Below, piece after piece: positions 34,485 to 44,100 of a stretch of 64,000 bases of DNA. The notes below the pieces were generated by a model. The model was not told the DNA's origin. It did not search any database and saw nothing but the letters and a program-made list of their open reading frames with translations. The translations under genes and the position numbers were made by a program. The stretch's first letter is position 1. Every line of letters starts with the position of its first letter. Source of the stretch: Streptomyces sp. Tu 3180 (GTDB lineage Bacteria > Actinomycetota > Actinomycetes > Streptomycetales > Streptomycetaceae); NCBI RefSeq assembly GCF_009852415.1, contig NZ_WOXS01000002.1, forward strand, positions 2,440,501 to 2,504,500, written 5' to 3'.

Positions 34485-35873
34485 GTGGCCTACTTCGATG
34501 CTGCTTCCGGTGCTCCCCTCCACCCCGTCGCCCGTCAGGCGCTGACGGCCGCGCTCGACGAAGGGTGGGCCGATCCCTCGCGGTTGTACCGGGAGGGGCG
34601 GCGGGCCCGTCTGCTGCTGGACGCGGCGCGCGAGGCGGCGGCGGAGGCGGTGGGGTGCCGCCCGGACGAGCTGGTGTTCACCCCGTCCGGCACCCGGGCG
34701 GTGCACTCCGGGATCGCGGGGGCGCTGGCCGGGCGGCGGCGCGTCGGACGCCACCTGATCGTGTCAGCGGTCGAACACTCTTCGGTGCTCCACTCGGCGG
34801 AGGTCCACCGGGCCGACGGCGGGTCGGTCACCGAGGTGGCGGTGGACCGCGCGGGGGCCGTGTCCCCCTCCTCCTACGCCGGGGCCCTGCGGCCGGACAC
34901 CGCGCTGGCCTGTCTGCAGTCGGCCAACCACGAGGTGGGGACCGCGCAGCCGGTGGCCGAGGTGGCCGGGGTCTGCCGGGCGGCGGGGGTGCCGCTGCTG
35001 GTGGACGCGGCCCAGTCGCTGGGCTGGGGGCCGGTGGAGGGCGACTGGTCGCTGCTCACGGCGAGCGCCCACAAGTGGGGCGGTCCGCCGGGGGTCGGGC
35101 TGCTCGTCGTCCGCAAGGGGGTGCGGTTCGCGCCCCCGGGGCCGGCGGACGAGCGGGAGTCGGGGCGGGCGGCCGGGTTCGAGAACCTCCCGGCGATCGT
35201 GGCCGCGGCGGCGTCGCTGCGGGCGGTGCGGGCCCGGGCGGCCGAGGATGCGGCGCGGCTGCGGGAACTGACGGAGCGGATCCGGGCGCGGATCCCCCGG
35301 CTGGTGCCGGACGTGGAGGTGGTCGGCGACCCGGAGCGGCGGCTGCCGGGGATCGTCACCTTCTCCTGTCTCTATGTCGACGGGGAGACACTGCTGCACG
35401 AACTGGACCGCGCCGGCTTCTCCGTCTCCTCCGGGTCGTCCTGCACCAGCAGCACGCTGACGCCCAGCCACGTGCTGCGGGCGATGGGGGTGCTGAGCGA
35501 GGGCAACGTCCGCGTCTCGCTGCCGCCGGGGACGGCGCGGGAGGACGTCGAGCGGTTCCTGTCCGTCCTGCCCGAAACGGTGGCTCAGGTGCGCCGGAAG
35601 CTGGGCGCGCCGGTGCCCGCCGGGGCCGCCGTGACGCGGGAGCCGGGCGACGCCCTGGTCGTCGACGCGCTGGGGCGGCGCTGCCCGATCCCGGTGATCG
35701 AGCTGGCCAAGGTGATCGGCGACGTGCCGGTGGGCGGCACGGTGCGGGTCCTCGCGGACGACGAGGCGGCCCGGCTGGACATCCCGGCGTGGTGCGAGAT
35801 GCGCGGGCAGGAGTACGTGGGCGAGGAGCCGGCGGACCGCGGCTCGGCCTACGTGGTCCGCCGGGTCTCCTGA
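34485..35873 (+). CDS. Cysteine desulfurase fused to TusA-like sulfurtransferase
   Basis: A 462-residue two-domain protein. Residues 1-370 form a class-V cysteine desulfurase: PLP Lys197 in TASAHKWGG, cofactor residues HH-like VEHSS (97-100) and DAAQ (174-177), and the catalytic Cys320 in the SSGSSC loop. Residues 388-462 form a TusA/SirA domain with the CPxP motif at Cys400 (RRCPIPVIELAK). The desulfurase takes sulfur from cysteine as a persulfide, and a TusA acceptor on the same chain suggests internal relay for tRNA thiolation, molybdenum cofactor or similar. It is divergent from ctaC and probably leaderless. Confidence 0.9.
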   Translation: MAYFDAASGAPLHPVARQALTAALDEGWADPSRLYREGRRARLLLDAAREAAAEAVGCRPDELVFTPSGTRAVHSGIAGALAGRRRVGRHLIVSAVEHSSVLHSAEVHRADGGSVTEVAVDRAGAVSPSSYAGALRPDTALACLQSANHEVGTAQPVAEVAGVCRAAGVPLLVDAAQSLGWGPVEGDWSLLTASAHKWGGPPGVGLLVVRKGVRFAPPGPADERESGRAAGFENLPAIVAAAASLRAVRARAAEDAARLRELTERIRARIPRLVPDVEVVGDPERRLPGIVTFSCLYVDGETLLHELDRAGFSVSSGSSCTSSTLTPSHVLRAMGVLSEGNVRVSLPPGTAREDVERFLSVLPETVAQVRRKLGAPVPAGAAVTREPGDALVVDALGRRCPIPVIELAKVIGDVPVGGTVRVLADDEAARLDIPAWCEMRGQEYVGEEPADRGSAYVVRRVS

Positions 35874-35882
35874 TCCGGCCGG

Positions 35883-36857
35883 TCAGACGAGGTGCTTCTG
35901 CACCTCGGCCGCGGCCTCGTCGCCGTAGGCCTTGGTGAAGCGCTCCATGAAGTGGGCGCGGCGCAGCTGGTACTCCTGGGTGCCGACGGTCTCGATGACC
36001 AGGGTGGCGAGCATGCAGCCGACCTGCGCGGCGCGCTCCAGGCCGACGCCCCAGGCGAGGCCCGACAGGAAGCCGGCGCGGAAGGCGTCGCCGACGCCGG
36101 TCGGGTCGGCCTTGCGCTCCTCGTCGGGGCAGCCGACCTCGATCGGGTCCTCGCCGACGCGCTCGATGCGCACGCCGCGCGAGCCGAGGGTGGTGACGCG
36201 GTGGCCGACGCGGGCGAGGATCTCGGCGTCGGTCCAGCCCGTCTTGGTCTCGATGAGCCCCTTCTCGTACTCGTTGGAGAAGAGGTAGGTCGCCCCGTCC
36301 AGCAGGATGCGGATCTCCTCGCCGTCCATCCGGGCGATCTGCTGGGAGAAGTCGGCGGCGAACGGGATGCCCCTGGAGCGGCACTCCTCGGTGTGCCGGA
36401 GCATCGCCTCGGGGTCGTCGGCGCCGATGGAGACCAGGTCGAGGCCGCCCACGCGGTCGGCGACGGTCTTCAGCTCGATCAGGCGGGCCTCGCTCATCGC
36501 ACCCGTGTAGAAGGAGCCGATCTGGTTGTGGTCGGCGTCCGTGGTGCACACGAAGCGGGCGGTGTGCAGGGTGTCGGAGATGCGGACGGAGGCGGTGTCG
36601 ACGCCGTGCCGGTCCAGCCAGGCCCGGTACTCGTCGAAGTCGAAGCCCGCGGCGCCGACCAGGACCGGCCGGGTGCCGAGCTGGCCCATCCCGAAGGCGA
36701 TGTTCGCGCCGACCCCGCCCCGGCGCACGTCGAGGTTGTCGACCAGGAAGGACAGCGAGACCGTGTGCAGCTGGTCCGCGACGAACTGGTCGGCGAAGCG
36801 CCCGGGGAAGGTCATGAGGTGGTCGGTGGCGATGGAGCCGGTGACTGCGATGCGCAC
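35883..36857 (-). CDS. adoK: PfkB-family adenosine kinase
   Basis: A 324-residue PfkB/ribokinase-fold kinase. The N-terminus RIAVTGSIATDHLMTFPGRF and the region RGGVGANIAFGMGQLG form the substrate lid. DPTGVGDAFRAGF at 251-263 supplies the anion hole and catalytic Asp257. Sequence and neighbourhood closely resemble, as I recall it, mycobacterial Rv2202c, an adenosine kinase unlike the eukaryotic type; older annotations say carbohydrate kinase. The GTG at 36857 follows AGGAGAG. It converges with the cysteine desulfurase gene, with 9 nt between stops. Confidence 0.82.
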   Translation of the reverse strand: MRIAVTGSIATDHLMTFPGRFADQFVADQLHTVSLSFLVDNLDVRRGGVGANIAFGMGQLGTRPVLVGAAGFDFDEYRAWLDRHGVDTASVRISDTLHTARFVCTTDADHNQIGSFYTGAMSEARLIELKTVADRVGGLDLVSIGADDPEAMLRHTEECRSRGIPFAADFSQQIARMDGEEIRILLDGATYLFSNEYEKGLIETKTGWTDAEILARVGHRVTTLGSRGVRIERVGEDPIEVGCPDEERKADPTGVGDAFRAGFLSGLAWGVGLERAAQVGCMLATLVIETVGTQEYQLRRAHFMERFTKAYGDEAAAEVQKHLV

Positions 36858-36986
36858 GGCGTGGACTCTCCTGGGGGAGGCGGATTGACACTCCACGCTA
36901 CCGGGTGGGAATCGCCCGCAGAAGCAGGCAAAACTACCCGATAGTAGGTCTTTCTCCGTGACCTTGGACGTGCGTACGGTGCCGAC

Positions 36987-37196
36987 ATGACGAACCTCAA
37001 GGTCCACGCCCCCTCCCCGGCCGACCTCGACGGCGACCTGGCGTCGCTGCGCGGTGACTGCGCCCGGATGGCTCCCCACTGGACGGTTCCGGACCGGGTC
37101 GCCGCCCGGCCCGTCCCCCCGTCCCTGATCCACGGCGTGACCGTGCCGCCGGCGTCGGCCCGGCTCCTGGACGCGATGTCGGAGTACGGCGACTGA
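36987..37196 (+). CDS. Small conserved-looking protein of unknown function
   Basis: A 69-residue, soluble protein with no recognisable domain. It has a mixed charged N-terminal half (LDGDLASLRGDCARM) and a VPPSLIHGVTVPPASARLLDAM C-terminus, with one Cys and several Pro. There is no ribosome-binding site; TACGGT at 36975-36980 lies 6 nt before the ATG and could be the -10 box of a leaderless transcript. Codon third positions are GC-rich as in real genes. It is divergent from adoK. Confidence 0.55.
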   Translation: MTNLKVHAPSPADLDGDLASLRGDCARMAPHWTVPDRVAARPVPPSLIHGVTVPPASARLLDAMSEYGD

Positions 37197-37336
37197 GCCC
37201 CGCGGGAACCGCGCGCTCCCCCGCTGCGTCCCATCGCCGTCCCCCGTGAAGGGGATGCGGGACACGACCCACCGGCTGTCCCGGTACGACCGGGCAGGGT
37301 TTCCCGGGACAGCTGTGCAGCCGAAGGAGCGATGCG

Positions 37337-39142
37337 GTGAACACCGAGCGACCCGACCACGACGACGCCGCGGCGCGGCCCGCCCCCGGCGGCGCGCGCG
37401 ACGCGGGGGGCGCTTCGGGCGGCGGCGGGACGAGCGTCCCGGAGCGGCCGCCCCACCGGGAACGGCAGGCCCCCGCGTCCGGGACGACCGGCCCCGAACC
37501 GGACACCGCCGGGACCGCCGAGGCGGACACCCCCGGTGACGGGACCGGGGCCGGGGAGGCCCGGGGCGCGGAGGCCGCCGGCGACGGGGACCGGCCCGCC
37601 GACCCGGGAGCGGCGAGTTCCGCCGGCGCCCGGGAGCCCGCCGACGGGACCTCCGCGCACGACGCGGACGAGCCCGTGGTCGGGGACCGGGCCGCCGCGG
37701 GCGGCCCCCCGGCGCCCCGGCGGAGGTCGCCCGCGCTCGTCGCCGCCGTCGCCGCCGCCGTCCTGCTCGTCGGCGGGGGCGGGGCCTATCTCGCCGCGAG
37801 CGCCTCCGGCGGTTCCGGCGGCGGGACGGCGCCGGGGGCCGACGGGGACGCCACTCCCCCGCCGCTCGCGCTCGACGGTTTCTCCGAGGACACCGGCAAC
37901 GGGATCGCCCCCGGCGAACCCAACCCCTACGGCGTCACCTACCGCGCCGACGGGGCGCTCCCGGACGGCCCCGGCTCGGCGCCGGTGTACCGCACCCGCG
38001 GTCAGGTCACGCGGGAGCAGGTCACCGGGCTGGCGCAGGCGCTCGGGGTCGACGGGAAGCCGGTGGCGGAGGGGGAGAGCTGGCGGATCGGCGGGAAGGA
38101 CGGTTCCGGGCCCACCCTGCGGGTCGACCGGACCGCCCCCGGCGCCTGGACCTTCAGCCGGTACGCCCCGGGCACCGACAACTGCAAGGGCGCGGTGTGC
38201 CGGGCACCCCGCGCCGACGCCCCGGCGGTGGGCGAGGAAGCCGCGAAGAGGGCCGCCGCGCCGGTGCTGAAGGCGGTGGGCCAGGACGACGCGAAGCTCG
38301 ACGCGAGCCAGGTCATGGGCGCCGACCGGGTGGTCAACGCCGAACCGGAGATCGGCGGGCTGCCGACGCACGGCTGGACGACCGGAGTGGTCGTCGGCGC
38401 CGGGGGCGAGGTCGTCGGCGGCAGCGGCCGGCTCGCCGAACCGGTGAAGGGCGACACGTACCCGGTGGTGGACGCCGCGAAGGCGCTGGAGCTGATGAAC
38501 GCGGCGCCCGGCCCCGATCCCCGCACGGGCGTCGGCGGCTGCGCCAGTCCGGTGCCGCTGGAGGAGGACGGCCCGCAGGATCCGTGCGGCGACGCGGCCG
38601 CCTCGCCGAAGGGGGACACGCTGACCGTGGACGAGGCGGTGTTCGGACTGGCCGCGCACTCCGTGGACGGGCGGCAGGCCCTCGTACCGTCCTGGCTGTT
38701 CGAGGTGCGGCCGGCGGGCGCGCGGGACGCCCTGACGGTGACGTATCCGGCGGTGGACCCGCAGTACCTGGCCCCCCGGTCCGGGCAGACCGGCCCGCGG
38801 CCGACCGGGCCGGGGGACGAGCCGGCCTCGGCCCCCTCCACCCGCGGCGTCGAGGTGCAGGGCTACACCGCGGAGGGCGACGAGCTGACCGTGACCTTCA
38901 CGGGCGGGGTGTGCGCCGACTACGCGGCGGAGGCGAGCGAGAGCGGCGACCGGGTGACGGTCACCGTGACGGAGACGCCGTGGCCGGACAAGGTGTGCAT
39001 CCTGATCGCCAAGCAGTACCGGCTGACGGTGCGGCTCGACCGGCCGCTCGGTGACCGCGAGGTCGTCGGCGCGGACGGCGAGCCGGTCCCGCTGCACAAG
39101 GACGGGGCCCGGCTGCCGGCACCGCCGTCCGGGACGCGCTGA
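37337..39142 (+). CDS. Large single-pass membrane protein with extracellular domain
   Basis: A 601-residue protein. Residues 1-130 are cytoplasmic, low-complexity Gly/Ala/Pro/Asp and likely disordered. A single membrane helix spans about 135-155 (LVAAVAAAVLLVGGGGAYLA), preceded by Arg-rich PAPRRRSP. The rest is an extracytoplasmic domain with VTREQVTGLAQALGV, VVDAAKALELMN and ALVPSWLFEV modules, and four to six Cys that could pair. No catalytic motif is visible. GTG at 37337 follows GAAGGAGC. Function unknown; it may be a surface sensor or wall-associated protein. Confidence 0.8.
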   Translation: MNTERPDHDDAAARPAPGGARDAGGASGGGGTSVPERPPHRERQAPASGTTGPEPDTAGTAEADTPGDGTGAGEARGAEAAGDGDRPADPGAASSAGAREPADGTSAHDADEPVVGDRAAAGGPPAPRRRSPALVAAVAAAVLLVGGGGAYLAASASGGSGGGTAPGADGDATPPPLALDGFSEDTGNGIAPGEPNPYGVTYRADGALPDGPGSAPVYRTRGQVTREQVTGLAQALGVDGKPVAEGESWRIGGKDGSGPTLRVDRTAPGAWTFSRYAPGTDNCKGAVCRAPRADAPAVGEEAAKRAAAPVLKAVGQDDAKLDASQVMGADRVVNAEPEIGGLPTHGWTTGVVVGAGGEVVGGSGRLAEPVKGDTYPVVDAAKALELMNAAPGPDPRTGVGGCASPVPLEEDGPQDPCGDAAASPKGDTLTVDEAVFGLAAHSVDGRQALVPSWLFEVRPAGARDALTVTYPAVDPQYLAPRSGQTGPRPTGPGDEPASAPSTRGVEVQGYTAEGDELTVTFTGGVCADYAAEASESGDRVTVTVTETPWPDKVCILIAKQYRLTVRLDRPLGDREVVGADGEPVPLHKDGARLPAPPSGTR

Positions 39143-39155
39143 GGGCGGGAACGCC

Positions 39156-39193
39156 CGAAGGCGGCGGCCCCCCGGAGGGGTCCGCCGCCTTCG
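39156..39193. terminator. Bidirectional terminator, surface protein/erpA
   Basis: CGAAGGCGGCGG (39156-39167) and CCGCCGCCTTCG (39182-39193) form a perfect 12-bp stem with a further CCCC/GGGG pairing inside, between converging genes. Confidence 0.85.
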
Positions 39194-39221
39194 TCGTGCG
39201 CGGCCGGGGAGGAGTCCCGGC

Positions 39222-39578
39222 TCAGCTGAAGGAGTCGCCGCAGGCGCAGGAGCCGGTGGCGTTCGGGTTGTCGATCGTGAAGCCCTGCTTCTCGATGGTG
39301 TCGACGAAGTCGACGGTGGCGCCGCCCAGGTACGGGGCGCTCATGCGGTCGGTGACGACCTTCACACCGCCGAAGTCCTTGACCACGTCGCCGTCGAGCG
39401 AACGCTCGTCGAAGAAGAGCTGGTAGCGCAGGCCGGAGCAGCCGCCGGGCTGGACGGCGACACGCAGCGCGAGGTCGTCACGGCCTTCCTGGTCGAGCAG
39501 GGCCTTGACCTTGGCCGCGGCGGCGTCGGTCAGGATGATGCCGTCGGTGACGGTGGTGGTCTCGTCCGATACGGACAT
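39222..39578 (-). CDS. erpA: Iron-sulfur cluster insertion protein (HesB/IscA)
   Basis: A 118-residue A-type carrier. The three cluster-binding cysteines are Cys47 (GGCSG), Cys111 and Cys113 (GSCACG), in the standard arrangement. It receives [2Fe-2S] or [4Fe-4S] clusters and delivers them to targets. The divergent neighbour nadA encodes a [4Fe-4S] enzyme, a plausible client, and the respiratory Rieske protein is nearby. The N-terminus MSVSDETTTVTDG is typical of actinobacterial ErpA. Promoter and regulatory sequence are shared with nadA. Confidence 0.93.
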   Translation of the reverse strand: MSVSDETTTVTDGIILTDAAAAKVKALLDQEGRDDLALRVAVQPGGCSGLRYQLFFDERSLDGDVVKDFGGVKVVTDRMSAPYLGGATVDFVDTIEKQGFTIDNPNATGSCACGDSFS

Positions 39579-39916
39579 CTACATCTCTCCCGGGTTGTAC
39601 GGAGACTGCTTGCCGACGGTTGCAACCGGCGGGGCCGCGGATTCATTCCGGGCCGGGCACTCGTTCTCTTCGGCTCTTTCCTCATGCTCGCACACACCGT
39701 GCGGAGCGGAAAACGGCTCCTGTGGGACCTTCCGGGAATGAAAGGCCGCGCACCGGGATTCACGTCACATGGACGCTATGGCCATCGTCAAAGTGACGTG
39801 AACCGGTTATGATAGATAGCGTCAATCCGACGAAAAGTCGAAAAGATGTCCCGCATGTCCCGCCGGGCACGGCCCAGACCGGCCCGGCGAGCCGCAGAAC
39901 AGAAAGGGTGCGTGTC
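39579..39916. promoter_or_regulatory. erpA/nadA divergent control region with large palindrome
   Basis: This 338-nt region holds the palindrome at 39759-39802: outer arms TTCACGTCAC and GTGACGTGAA, with inner GACG...CGTC and ATGGCCAT. A nadA promoter fits with TCGTCA (39785-39790) and TATGAT (39808-39813), spaced 17 nt, so the -35 box lies inside the palindrome and a bound protein would block it. The nadA leader would be about 95 nt. The remainder, nearer erpA, is relatively AT-rich with no motif I recognise. Confidence 0.5.
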
Positions 39917-41101
39917 GTGACCACCGCCCAGACCCAGGAGCTCGACGTACAGCCGACGCCCCTCGCCCTGCTGCTCCTCGGCCGCGAGGCCGACCCCAGG
40001 AGCGAGCGCGGTGTGGAGTGTCCCGGCGACCTGCCCTCGCCGTCCGACCCGGACCTGGTCGAACGCGCCCGCGCGGCCAAGGAGAAGCTCGGGGACAAGG
40101 TCTTCGTGCTCGGTCACCACTACCAGCGCGACGAGGTCATCCAGTTCGCCGACGTCACGGGCGACTCCTTCAAGCTGGCCCGGGACGCCGCCGCGCGCCC
40201 CGAGGCCGAGTACATCGTGTTCTGCGGCGTCCACTTCATGGCGGAGTCCGCGGACATCCTGACCTCCGACGACCAGAAGGTGGTCCTGCCGGACCTCGCG
40301 GCCGGCTGCTCCATGGCCGACATGGCCACCGCCGAGCAGGTCGCCGAGTGCTGGGACGTGCTGACCGAGGCCGGCGTGGCCGAGCAGGTCGTGCCGGTGT
40401 CGTACATGAACTCCTCCGCCGACATCAAGGCCTTCACGGGCAAGCACGGCGGCACGATCTGCACCTCCTCCAACGCGAAGCGGGCCCTGGAGTGGGCCTT
40501 CCAGCAGGGCGAGAAGGTCCTGTTCCTGCCCGACCAGCACCTCGGCCGCAACACCGCGGTGCGGGACATGGGGATGTCCCTGGAGGACTGCGTCGTCTAC
40601 AACCCGCACAAGCCGAACGGCGGACTGACCGCGGACGAGCTGCGCGCCGCGAAGATGATCCTGTGGCGCGGCCACTGCTCGGTGCACGGCCGGTTCAGCC
40701 TGGACTCGGTCAACGACGTGCGCGAGCGGATCCCGGGCGTGAACGTCCTCGTGCACCCCGAGTGCCGGCACGAGGTCGTGGCCGCCGCGGACCACGTCGG
40801 CTCGACCGAGTACATCATCAAGGCCCTGGAGGCCGCCCCGGCCGGCTCCAAGTGGGCCATCGGCACGGAGCTGAACCTGGTGCGCCGGCTGGCGAACCGT
40901 TTCGCGCCCGAGGGCAAGGAGATCGTCTTCCTCGACAGGACGGTCTGCTTCTGCTCCACCATGAACCGCATCGACCTCCCCCACCTGGTGTGGGCCCTGG
41001 AGTCCCTCGCCGAGGGCAACCTGGTCAACCGCATCGAGGTGGACAAGGAGACGGAGGCGTTCGCGAAGCTGGCGCTGGAGCGGATGCTGGCGCTGCCGTA
41101 A
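39917..41101 (+). CDS. nadA: Quinolinate synthase A
   Basis: A 394-residue [4Fe-4S] enzyme that condenses iminoaspartate with dihydroxyacetone phosphate to give quinolinate for NAD synthesis. Family features are LGHHYQRDEVIQFAD, the FCGVHFMAESA region (first cluster Cys), NPHKPNGGL, HPECRHEV and TVCFCSTM near the C-terminus. GTG at 39917 is chosen because GAAAGG lies 9 nt upstream; an in-frame GTG at 39908 would be too close. No nadB or nadC is adjacent; in this window nadA pairs with erpA across a shared regulatory region. Confidence 0.93.
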   Translation: MTTAQTQELDVQPTPLALLLLGREADPRSERGVECPGDLPSPSDPDLVERARAAKEKLGDKVFVLGHHYQRDEVIQFADVTGDSFKLARDAAARPEAEYIVFCGVHFMAESADILTSDDQKVVLPDLAAGCSMADMATAEQVAECWDVLTEAGVAEQVVPVSYMNSSADIKAFTGKHGGTICTSSNAKRALEWAFQQGEKVLFLPDQHLGRNTAVRDMGMSLEDCVVYNPHKPNGGLTADELRAAKMILWRGHCSVHGRFSLDSVNDVRERIPGVNVLVHPECRHEVVAAADHVGSTEYIIKALEAAPAGSKWAIGTELNLVRRLANRFAPEGKEIVFLDRTVCFCSTMNRIDLPHLVWALESLAEGNLVNRIEVDKETEAFAKLALERMLALP

Positions 41102-41125
41102 CCGCCCGGTGCCGCGGCCGTCCAT

Positions 41126-41169
41126 GGCGAGGGCCCACCCGGAACCCTGGTTCCGGGTGGGCCCTCGCC
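41126..41169. terminator. Bidirectional terminator, nadA/RND exporter
   Basis: A perfect 20-bp stem with a 4-nt loop (21-nt arms 41126-41146 and 41149-41169, the innermost bases forming the loop) between converging genes. Confidence 0.88.
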
Positions 41170-41184
41170 CGTGTGCGGGACCGG

Positions 41185-44100
41185 TCAGACCTGCGCCGGC
41201 TCCGCCTCGTCCCGGGACGCGGCGGCCTCGCCGGCGGCCGTCCCCTTCTTCAGCGCCTTCTTCTTCGCGCGCCGCTCCTTGCGGAGCTCCAGCATCGTGT
41301 AGAGCGTCGGCACCAGCAGCAGGGTGAGCAGCGTCGACGTGATCAGACCGCCGATCACCACCACGGCCAGCGGCTGGGCGATGAAGCCGCCCTCGCCGGT
41401 GATGCCCAGCGCCATCGGGAGCAGGGCGAAGATGGTCGCCAGCGCCGTCATCAGGATCGGCCGCAGACGGTGGCGGCCGCCCTCCAGCACGGCCTCGACC
41501 ACGCCGTGGCCCCGGCTGCGGTACTGGTTGATCAGGTCGATCAGCACGATCGCGTTGGTGACCACGATGCCGATCAGCATCAGCATGCCGATCATCGCCG
41601 GGACGCCCATCGGGGTGCCCGTGACCAGCAGCAGACCGATCGCGCCCGTCGCCGCGAACGGGATGGACACCAGCAGGATCAGCGGCTGGGCGAGCGAGCG
41701 GAAGGTGCCGACCAGCAGCATGAAGACGATCGCGATCGCCGCCAGCATCGCCAGGCCCAGGTTGGCGAACGCCTCGTCCTGGTCCTCGGACACGCCGCCG
41801 ATCTCCGCCGTCGCGCCGGCCGGCAGCGTCAGTGCGTCGATCTTCGCCTGGAGGTCCGTGCTCACCGCGCCCGTGTTGTCACCGGTCGGCCTGGCCGTGA
41901 CGGTGGCCGCGCGCTGACCGTCGATCCGGGTCATGGACACCGGGCCGTCCACCATCTCGACGGTGGCGACGTCACCCAGCTTCACCGCACCCAGGCGCAG
42001 GTTCTCCAGCTGCTTCAGGGTGGTGGCCGGCTGGGCCGAGCGGATGACGACGTCGCGCTCGGTGTCGTCCAGGACCGCCTTGGCGGCCGGGGTGCCGCGC
42101 ACCGCCTGGGCGACGGCGGCGCCGAGGGTCTGGTCGTCGAACCCGGCCGCGGCGGCCTTGTCATTGGCCTTCACCGAGATGCGGGGCACGCTCTGCGCCA
42201 GGTCGCTGGTGACGTCCGTGACGTCGTCCAGGGACGCCACCGCGTCGCGGACCTGGTCCGCCGCCTTGCGCAGCGCCTGCGCGTCGGACGCCTTGACGAC
42301 CACGCTCAGGTCCTGGCTGCCGAAGCCGTCACCGGCCGCGATGGTGGTCGTGCCGATGCCGTCGAGCTCGCCGAGGCCCTTCTCGAGGCTGTCCTGCACG
42401 TCCTCGGAGGACGCGGAGTCCTCCAGCATCACCTGGTACGTCGCCTGGTTGGTGTCCGTGCCGCCGCCGAAGGCCGCCATCCAGCCGGACGAGCCGACCG
42501 TCACCTGGTAGTCCTTGACGCCCTCGGTGTCGCCGAGCAGCTTCTCGACCTTCTTCGCCTGGGCGTCGGTCGCGCTCAGGCTGGTGCCGGGCTTCAGCTC
42601 CTGCCGGACGGTGAGGACCTTCTGCTCGCCCTGGTCGAAGAAGTTGGTCTTCAGCAGCGGCGCCATGGCGAAGGTGGCGACCAGCACGACGACCGCGATG
42701 GCCACGCTGGTCAGCCTGCGCCGGGTGGCGAAGCGCAGCACCGGGACGTAGATCCGCTGGAGGCGGCTCCTCGCCTCCTTCTCCTCGGCCAGCCGGCGCG
42801 CCTCCTCGGCGTCCTCGGGGGTGCCCTTGGGGGCGCGCAGGAACCAGTACGACAGCACCGGGACGACCGTCAGCGACACCAGCAGGGACGCCAGCAGCGC
42901 GGCCGTGACGGTGAGGCTGAAGGAGCCGAACAGCTCGCCCACCATGCCGCCGACCAGGCCGATCGGCAGGAAGACGGCGACCGTGGTGAGCGTCGAGGAC
43001 GTCACCGCGCCCGCCACCTCGCGCACGGCGTCCAGGATCGCCGACCGGCGCTCCTCCCCGTAGCCGAGGTGCCGCTTGATGTTCTCCAGGACCACGATGG
43101 AGTCGTCCACGACCCGGCCGATGGCGATGGTCAGCGCGCCCAGCGTCAGCATGTTCAGCGACAGGTCGCGCGTCCACAGCACGATCAGGGCGAGGACCAC
43201 GGACAGCGGGATGGACACCGCGGTGACCAGGGTCGAGCGGACCGACGCCAGGAAGACCAGGATCACCAGGACCGCGAAGAGCAGACCGAGCGCGCCCTCG
43301 GTGGTCAGGCCCTCGATGGCCTGGGACACGGCCGGGCCCTGGTCGCTGACCACGGTGAGCGTGGCGCCGGAGCCGAGGTCCTCGCGCAGGTCGGGGAGCA
43401 TCTCCTCGACGGCCTCGGAGATCGCGACCGCGCTGCCGTCGTGGTCCATGGTCGCCATCACGGCGAGGCTGGGCTCGCCGTTGGTCCGGGTGAGGGAGTC
43501 GGCCCTGGCCTCCTCCTGCTCCACCGCGGCCACGTCACCGAGGCGGACCGGCTTGCCCTTGCCGGGCTCGCCGGTGACCATCAGGTCCTCGATCTGCCGC
43601 AGCGAGGTGAAGCCGGCGCCCACCTGGACGGTGCGGTTGGCTCCGTCCTCGTCGAAGGAGCCGGCCGGGACGGTCGCCCCGCCGGCCTGGAGGGCCTGGG
43701 ACAGCGACTGCGGCGTGAGCCCCGCCTTCGCCAGCTTCGCGGTGTCGGGGGTGACGGTGACCTGGAGGTCCCGCACGCCGTCCACCGTGACCTGGCCGAC
43801 GCCCTCGACGTCCTCCAGGGCGGGCACCACGGTCCGGTCGAGCTGGTCGGCGAGTGCCTGCTGGTCCTTGTCGGAGGTGACGGCGAGGACCACGGTCGGC
43901 ATGTCGTCCGTGGAACCGGCGACGACCTGCGGGTCCACGTCGTCCGGGAGCTGGGCGCGGGCCCGGTTGACTGCCTGCTGGACGTCGGCGACGAGCTGCT
44001 GGGTGTCGTTGCCGTAGTCGAAGGACGCCATGATCACGGCGTTGCCCTCGCTGGCCGTCGAGGTGACGCCGGTGAGGCCGTCGACGGCCTCCAGGCTGTT

